From Halichondria panicea (lineage: Eukaryota > Porifera > Demospongiae > Suberitida > Halichondriidae): a stretch of 64,000 nt of DNA. Numbering within the stretch: the first letter of the stretch is position 1; each line of letters starts with the position of its first letter. The notes below the pieces were generated by a model. The model was not told the origin of the DNA and did no database searches. It saw only the letters and a list, made by a program, of their open reading frames with translations. Of this stretch, positions 22,029-64,000 are shown in pieces. Position numbers and translations under genes: made by a program. Location of the stretch: NCBI RefSeq assembly GCF_963675165.1, contig NC_087393.1, forward strand, positions 1,141,002-1,205,001, in the 5' to 3' direction.

Positions 22029-25000
22029 TCAGCCAGAGATGACCCTCTGCAGCATGGTGAGGGCAGTGTCCCCGTTGTCAGCTGGTACCTGCAAGGAGAG
22101 ACATTTGTAAAGTTCGACATAATTTATAGAATACCGTATAGTAAACTTTCGCAGAATGACCGGATTTAATTTTATGGAATATCAGCCTTTTTTTATTAAA
22201 TTTGTGGTGATAAAATTAATTAATGTTTGCGGTACGTGCTGAATCAGCGAAAACCGCAAACACCCTTGAAATACACCCGGTTACGGTACATAGATTGTAG
22301 TTACAGGAATGGAATATCAACACACAGACAGACATTACACACAAACCCCTCACACCCACACACCTCACACATAAACCCCCACCCCTCACGCACCTCACAC
22401 ATAAACCCCCCACCCCTTACACACCCTCACCATGTGTCCAGCATTGAGTATCCAATAGAAGGCGAGGTTTTTGTACGCCTGATAAAAGCCACCAGTGTGT
22501 TTCTTAGTGTGGTCAGTGTCAGGGTAGACGGGAATTTTCTTAGCAGCCTTAAAACTGGGCAATCCAGTCCACTTGAGTTTGTCCATCCAAGCCACAGTGC
22601 CTGTAGTGATAAAAAGGTAATAATTATATGTAACCAGGAGTGCATGAGTATGTAACTATAGCAGGATAAAATTATCCCAATTAATTTGAGTGCTCCTTGC
22701 ATCATCAGCACCTGTGTTCTAGTCCCTGGGTTTTTTCTTGTGTTTACCAATATGGGAACCAAACACATTCCTAAGTAGACTTCAAACAACTTTAATTGCT
22801 AACTCATCATGACCATGCAATAACCAGGGACTTACCTTGAGTACAGCAGATGAGGTCCAGCTGGCCATTGTACACAGTCACATTTACCCCCATAGAGAGT
22901 AGCTTGTCCACTGTATGAGGGAGGGTGGCGGGCATAATAAGTATCACACAAGTACACCCCTCCCCACTAACACAGACCTGTGCCGATGACATCCTTCATA
23001 AAGTCCACTCCTTGTTTCTCAAACACTTTCCCAGCTTGCGCTACAGAAGTCAATTACCTTTTGAATTTGACACAGATTAATCAAAAGACAAACCAACCTT
23101 CCTAAAAAATACGTTATGAATGTATCAATTATTACAAAATCAGGCTGGTCAAATTCAATTTCAAGTGCAGGTTCTCAAAGTTAGTTATTACCAATAGAAT
23201 TAGGCTTCGATAACGTACAATAATTGAGCAACTCACATCCCCAAACCACTTTGTCCGGAATGTGGAGCTTCTGTTTGATTGGTCCATTCATGAGTTGACT
23301 GAGTGATTGGGCATTGTACCGTTGCAGGATACGAGGGAGGCCACGCCCACTTTGAAGGGACGTCACTTCGTCATCGTTATGACGCAGGATGTTATAGAAG
23401 TCCACATCATCAGTCAACTGCGTGGAGGGGGAGGTAATTGTGGATGGGCAGGGTGTCATACAGGATTTTAAAGTAGAGGGGAGAAATAAGAAAAGTAACC
23501 AGAACATTTTGCTAAAAAAAAGGTCAACTGTTATTTTGATACCCTGTTAGTATGTAAAATTGCCAGCTGTAGACACTCAGTCATACAACTAGTACATGAA
23601 TGCACATTTTAGGGGGGGGATATCCCCCTTCCCCCCCTGTACGACACCCTGATGGGTATACAGTAAAAGTTGGTTGAATTTCAATGGCTTGATGATTTTA
23701 TGAGAGCTTAGAAAGGAGCCCGTTCAGATGGTAAGTAATCTCATATTCCAAACAGGAAATTGCACTTTGTAGTGCCCAGCAATATTACACTCGACTCACT
23801 GCTTCAATGACATCCTCAGTCTGAGACCAGAGCTCAGTGGACCTGGCATAGTCTCCATTGTTGAACGCAGCCTCGGTCTGTTTAGAGTAGTTTTGAATGC
23901 GAGCCAGCTCCACCTCGTTCACCAGCGACTGTGTGTGTGCGTGTGTGTGTGTGTGTGTGTGTGCGTGTGTGTGTGTGTGTGTGTGTGCGTGTGTGTGGGT
24001 GGGGGGTGGGGGATTATGAGACGCTATATACACTTCGGCCAGACTGGTACAGTGTGTATTGCAGTACTCACACAGGAACTATCACTGAAAAATCAGAACT
24101 AACCGTTGCAAAAAGATACGGGCCCCACATGTTGACGTAATCTATGCAGAGGGTAAGCAAAGAGCACATGAACCACTGGGAAAGGCATAGCAACAGTGGC
24201 CTGGGGCACTCACCAATAGCAGAGATCCAGCTGTCCCCAAGACCCACACCTTTGAAGACTACTGAGACATTCCCTGCATTGATGGCCTACAAAGAATCAT
24301 TACAATACTAGAATCGTTAGGAAAGTTAAACTGACCTCTTGAAGCACTTCAGCAAAAGCAGCTGTCATCTTTCCACCGTACGACTCACAGAATATGTAGA
24401 ATGGCATTTTCTGCGTGAACACATGTCATGAGAAATATAAAACACTCAAGCTACATCCTCACACATGCTATAATAATGTAGAAAATCACTAATGAAAAAA
24501 CAGTGTTCACAATACATAATTGGTACCTGAAAAACAGAGTGTGTTTTAAGAAAGGCACTGAAGAGTGAGAGGAGATCCTTAGCAATCTCTGCAACGTCGG
24601 TGGTATATGCTGAGTCATCATCGACGTAGCTATATCCGGTGCCAACAGGGTTATCGATAAACAGAATATTAGCCGCCTGAGTCCAAGTGGTGTTTCTAGG
24701 TTTGAGGTTAATATCCAGCGGTCCAATCTCCATGAAGTTCCCAAAACCAGTCGATGAGCCTCCTGGTCCACCCTAGAGGAAGGAACAAACAAGACGTGTT
24801 ATTGCAGCTACATGTAGTGACATTGAGAATTCCCCAATTACGATTATATAGGTACCAATAGCAATGTAATGAAGGTTGCATTCTGTACGTAAACATATTT
24901 TAATTGTAAAGGACTGGACTACAACAGAGGTACGTACCTGCAACCACAAGACGAGAGGAACTTGTTCCCTGTTCTTGGTGCTGTCCGTGCACCCATAGAG

Positions 25001-25135
25001 CCACCAGAACATGTGTGCAGATGTCCTCACATCTACAAAGCCCCAATCCTCGTCTGGGATGACTGGAGCTTTCGACTGGACGCTGCAAACGAGCAGCAGA
25101 AGGCTTAACCCAAATACTGCAACTGGAGATGCCAT
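22029..25135 (-). CDS. SCPEP1: Retinoid-inducible-type serine carboxypeptidase, copy 3 (intact, 435 aa)
   Basis: Exons: 22029-22088, 22431-22600, 22836-22910, 22978-23040, 23237-23417, 23800-23928, 24104-24141, 24214-24286, 24336-24410, 24527-24772, 24938-25135. The signal peptide begins [15 protein letters not shown]. Ser at about 158 (CESYGGKM), Asp at about 353 (NGQLD) and His at about 415 (AGHMV, then PADNGD) are all present, as is GGPGGSS. Close vertebrate matches are the segments [22 protein letters not shown] and [15 protein letters not shown]. The start codon lies 122 bases from the Chibby start on the other strand, so the two share a short head-to-head promoter. The protein differs from copy 1 by a few substitutions. 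It should act in the secretory pathway or lysosome. Confidence 0.92.
23449..23651. mobile_element. TIR element with atggg target duplication in SCPEP1 copy 3 intron
   Basis: A 203-bp counterpart of the outer element at 2414-3198. Begins CAGGGTGTCATACAGG, ends GACACCCTG, flanked by atggg at 23444-23448 and 23652-23656. It is not split by the second insertion seen in copy 1 and is absent from copy 2. Confidence 0.85.
23930..24000. repeat. TG microsatellite forming an acceptor before SCPEP1 copy 3 exon 6
   Basis: TG-rich run with interspersed TGCG units, followed by a G-rich stretch to 24011. On the minus strand it ends in CACAG at 23929, the 3' splice site. Confidence 0.8.
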
Positions 25136-25257
25136 TTTCTTGCTGATTTGGAAAAACAACGTGAGCCACACCCACATTTTTTATTTGATGGGCGTGTCTC
25201 TACTAGTTTACATGGAAACTAGGTTCTCTTTCACACAAGTTTTTCACCTACAAAGAG
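25136..25257. promoter_or_regulatory. Short bidirectional promoter region between SCPEP1 copy 3 and Chibby
   Basis: Only 122 bases separate the two opposite start codons, so both 5' UTRs and core promoters must fit or overlap here. No TATA box is obvious. Called from geometry, not from a recognised motif. Confidence 0.5.
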
Positions 25258-25832
25258 ATGCCATTATTCTCTCGGTCCTCATTCAGAACTCCCAAGAAGC
25301 CACCCAGGAGAAAGGCTGACTCCCTGCCCAATATCTCTGCTCTGGATGACTCGTTCAATTTCACCTCCGATAGCATGGTCAGCATGACCTCGGGTGCTGT
25401 ACCCGCAGTCTCTATGAAGCTGGGGGACCAGGAGATCTTCTTTGAGAAAGGAGAGTGGGTCTCAAGTGAGTGTCAACGTATAAAGCAGCTATAATATTAT
25501 TTGCTTGTTCCCTCATATAAGAAGCTTTACATATACACTCCACATGAACGACAACTTTGTTGTTTTACCCTATCATCCGAATAACTTTCAGCCTGATTAA
25601 ATATTCTATGCCTCCCCCCCCCCCCTTTATCCCAGGTGGTGGAGGCAAAGGTCCTGGTTCAAGGGACTTTGTTCGGCTGCAGAAACAGAATGTGCAGCTG
25701 AGTGAAGAGAACAACCTGCTTAAGTACAAGGTGGAACTGTTGTTGGACATGTTAGCAGCTAGTAATGCTGACTTCCTGGTCATGCAGAAAGAGGTCGAAG
25801 CACTCAAGAAATCACAAACTAAAAAGAGGTAG
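25258..25832 (+). CDS. CBY1: Chibby family protein (134 aa)
   Basis: Exons 25258-25465 and 25636-25832, joined in phase 1. The N-terminus MPLFSRSSFRTPKKPPRRK and SLPNISALD match the conserved Chibby start and its phosphorylatable SxxNLxxLD-like site. The middle (EIFFEKGEWVSS) matches the family's KFENGQWV segment. The C-terminus (RLQKQNVQLSEENNLLKYK, then LLLDMLAAS) is the leucine-rich coiled coil used for dimerisation. Length is close to human CBY1 (126 aa). The family binds beta-catenin and 14-3-3 and sits at the ciliary base. It runs head-to-head with SCPEP1 copy 3 and tail-to-tail with CENPX. Confidence 0.9.
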
Positions 25833-26223
25833 CTATAATAATAGAACTCATAAATTATTTTTAATTTCCAATTTACACATTTTAATCCACTACACACATA
25901 CACGCAGTTTATTATTCTCATGGTCATTTACCAGGCATCCTGAAACTAGTGTAAGCAGGAGTACATTAAGATTCTTAATGTACTCCTGGTGTGAGCCACC
26001 ATTGCTGGGGAAGTCCCTCGAGCAGAGCATGGGTATGGTGGTTGGTTACAGCTACATGTAATTAGGAACCTCAATAGGCAATGTCTCTTCAAATAATAGT
26101 CGCCCCAGTAAACATTCATTGTGTAGTGTTTCTTCTGTATTAAATGATAATTATTCATAGTTCCAGTAAGACCAACCTTGGGGCCGGCCAAGGACTGCAC
26201 CACAATAACTTGCTCTGTGATCT

Positions 26224-26915
26224 TTAGAAATCCAGTAACTGTACATGTTGAAAAATGGACAAGTACATACACCCAAGTACATCCATAATTATTAGTACCA
26301 ATTTGGGTAGAATTTTCTCAAAGTGTTGAATGTCTACTTGGGAGGCTCCTTCATCCTGTACAGATAGTGAGTAATTTAGTAAACTAGCTGCAACTTTATA
26401 CTCTTAAGCCTCACCTTAGCTTGTTGAGATGACCTATGTGCTGCTTCTGTATAAATAATAACACAAATTGATTACCTAAGGAGGGTATAAAATGAACAGG
26501 CTCTCCTACGTCAGATGTCCTACATAGCTCAACTGAGGCTAATATCTATAATGGCCGGCTAAAACAATACTTGTAGCTGGTATACATGTATATAAATCTA
26601 CAAGGTCTTCACAAACTGGCAAGTTGTGACATGACACACACATATGTAACAGTATTAACGTACGTGTACCTGTGATGAACAGGTGGAGCAGGTCTGCCGT
26701 CAGCTTTATTGCGTCATTGTTAACTGTATGTATTTTTATCATGAGTGTATGCATGAATCGTGAGTACATAAAATTATACTCGTACTTTTTGTCTTCTTGT
26801 CGCTGAAGTTGGTCTTGAGCAGTTCTACCACAGTCTCCTGCAATCATTCAGTCATACACACATGTAACACAGCACCTGCAATACCTACCAGCTTGAGTGG
26901 GTTGTCAGTATCCAT
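26224..26915 (-). CDS. CENPX: Centromere protein X / MHF2 histone-fold protein (78 aa)
   Basis: Six small exons: 26224-26238, 26299-26355, 26415-26446, 26670-26723, 26786-26837, 26889-26915 (237 nt). The predicted protein starts MDTDNPLKL and continues ETVVELLKTNFSDKKTK, then NNDAIKLTADLLHLFIT, EAAHRSSQQAK and VDIQHFEKILPKLLLDF. These segments align along the whole of CENP-X (about 80 aa), including the diagnostic C-terminus with LLLDF. The final exon is only 15 nt (LLDF and stop). CENP-X pairs with CENP-S as a histone-fold dimer at kinetochores and with FANCM. It is divergent from ZNF207 and convergent with Chibby. Confidence 0.88.
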
Positions 26916-27073
26916 ATGCAAAGCTAAAAAAGTGCAATAGATCCAGTGCAGTGGTGGGGTGGCTCTTTTTAGAAGAGCAAATAATTTTATGACACTTTAT
27001 GACGCTCAAGGTACTTTCCATGTGTTTAGAGAGAGAAGTGTCAGAGGCTCTGCTGTGTTGAGGCCAGATAGTT
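26916..27073. promoter_or_regulatory. Bidirectional promoter region between CENPX and ZNF207
   Basis: 158 bases separate the opposite start codons of two kinetochore-associated proteins. No classical core element stands out. Called from geometry. Confidence 0.5.
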
Positions 27074-29932
<2,859 letters not shown>

Positions 29933-30426
29933 CTGAATATTATATGTAGCTGTATATTTATGTAATGAACTGTCAATGTTATCCTTCTTCTTTGTACACT
30001 TATACGTGTCCTGTATTATTGTATTGGACTGATTTTTCTAATTCGATATAATTATTCTTGAATGCAATGAAAGTGGGTTATAATACTTATGTCAATGAAC
30101 ACAGGCCGCTTTCCTGGATCTGAGCATATAATTATATTGCTCATGTCTCCTGATACAAAGAATCTCATTAACGTACGCGTGTACCATGCACATATAATTA
30201 TAATTATGCATGCATAAATAAAATAATGTCAATAAAATTATTATGTTAATGTTGTTATTGACAAACAAGAAATAATGTAATTACAAGATCAAAACTTCTA
30301 TTGACTACAAATAATACAACAGTCAAATTGTTTCTCAGCTTAAAAACACCTACTACCACGATATGTGTACAATTGCTAACAATTCATTCTAACTACATTA
30401 TCAAGTTCTTCTAGAAGTTTCCAAGT
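29933..30426. other. Convergent 3' region between ZNF207 and myosin
   Basis: AT-rich, no exon seen. It contains AATAAA-type signals near 30217-30236 on the plus strand. It should hold the 3' UTRs of both genes. Confidence 0.5.
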
Positions 30427-44372
<13,946 letters not shown>

Positions 44373-44819
44373 ACTTCTGAGCTATAGTTCTACCTCTTTG
44401 CAATTTAGGGTGTGTTGTAGTAGTAGTTGAACGCTTTACAATCAGTTCTCTCAAACCCTTGAACACTACGTCTTTGATATCGAATAAGATGATCTGCAAG
44501 ATAAGCCCTGTTTACCTAAATGTGTGGGCGTGGCACGTGGTTCTCAGAAATGTGTTGTAACCACAACATGTAAACAAGATGGTCTCTCAACTCTCATTGT
44601 ACTTTTCACCTTACAATGTACTTGAAAAAGCAGAAATGCTTTTTATTTGACCTCAAGTGTGTAGACTAGTGTACAGAGCCTATAGTGTGTTCCCACTATG
44701 TACACTGTAGCTGCATGGTGGTGTGTTTAGGTGTTTGCATTCAAGTGATGTGAAGAGGGTTGTAAATAAAGTTATATAAAATCACCAATAAAACATAATA
44801 ATCGGAATATTCATGCTAG
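44373..44819. other. Spacer between BTAF1 3' end and myosin 5' end
   Basis: 447 bases between two genes on the same strand, so it must hold BTAF1 3' UTR and the myosin promoter. Bases 44625-44720 resemble the interior of the TIR family at 2740-2815 and 48560-48640, which looks like an old solo fragment. No exon seen. Confidence 0.55.

Positions 44820-64000
<19,181 letters not shown>

Overview
This is animal nuclear DNA: multi-exon genes with GT-AG introns, divergent and convergent gene pairs, long TG/CA microsatellites and many small inverted-repeat transposons. The proteins are metazoan (non-muscle myosin II, Chibby, CENP-X, ZNF207/BuGZ, BTAF1, SCPEP1). The compact introns plus orphan secreted and membrane genes suggest an early-branching animal, most likely a demosponge, but that is inference. 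Splice sites below were placed by eye from frame, GT/AG and family alignment, and the exon phases add up for every intact gene.

Left region (1-25.2 kb). A block holding a retinoid-inducible-type serine carboxypeptidase (SCPEP1) and an orphan type I membrane protein, both on the minus strand, is present three times. Block 1 (1-4.66 kb) has an intact SCPEP1 and only exon 1 of the membrane gene, which runs off the left edge. Block 2 (14.42-18.85 kb) is decayed: SCPEP1 has lost its start and carries two frameshifts, and the membrane gene is a fragment. Block 3 (19.15-25.14 kb) is complete and intact. Transposon presence and absence orders the copies: block 2 separated first, blocks 1 and 3 later. 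Between blocks 1 and 2 lie a predicted secreted protein built from repeated 19-20-codon exons, a RecQ-like relic, a kinase relic cut by the block 2 boundary, and many MITEs.

Middle (25.2-44.4 kb). Compact housekeeping cluster: Chibby (+, head-to-head with SCPEP1 block 3), CENP-X (-, tail-to-tail with Chibby and head-to-head with ZNF207), ZNF207/BuGZ (+), then non-muscle myosin II heavy chain (-, 32 exons, 1977 aa) tail-to-tail with ZNF207.

Right (44.8-64 kb). BTAF1/Mot1 (-, 40 exons in the window, N-terminus beyond the right edge). One of its introns hosts a complete plus-strand gene for a small CD225/dispanin-like two-pass membrane protein and a nested palindromic transposon cluster. Another hosts a Crypton-like fragment between 34-bp direct repeats.

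Recurring themes are CA microsatellites that form intron 3' ends, and transposon insertions with exact target duplications and empty paralogous sites.
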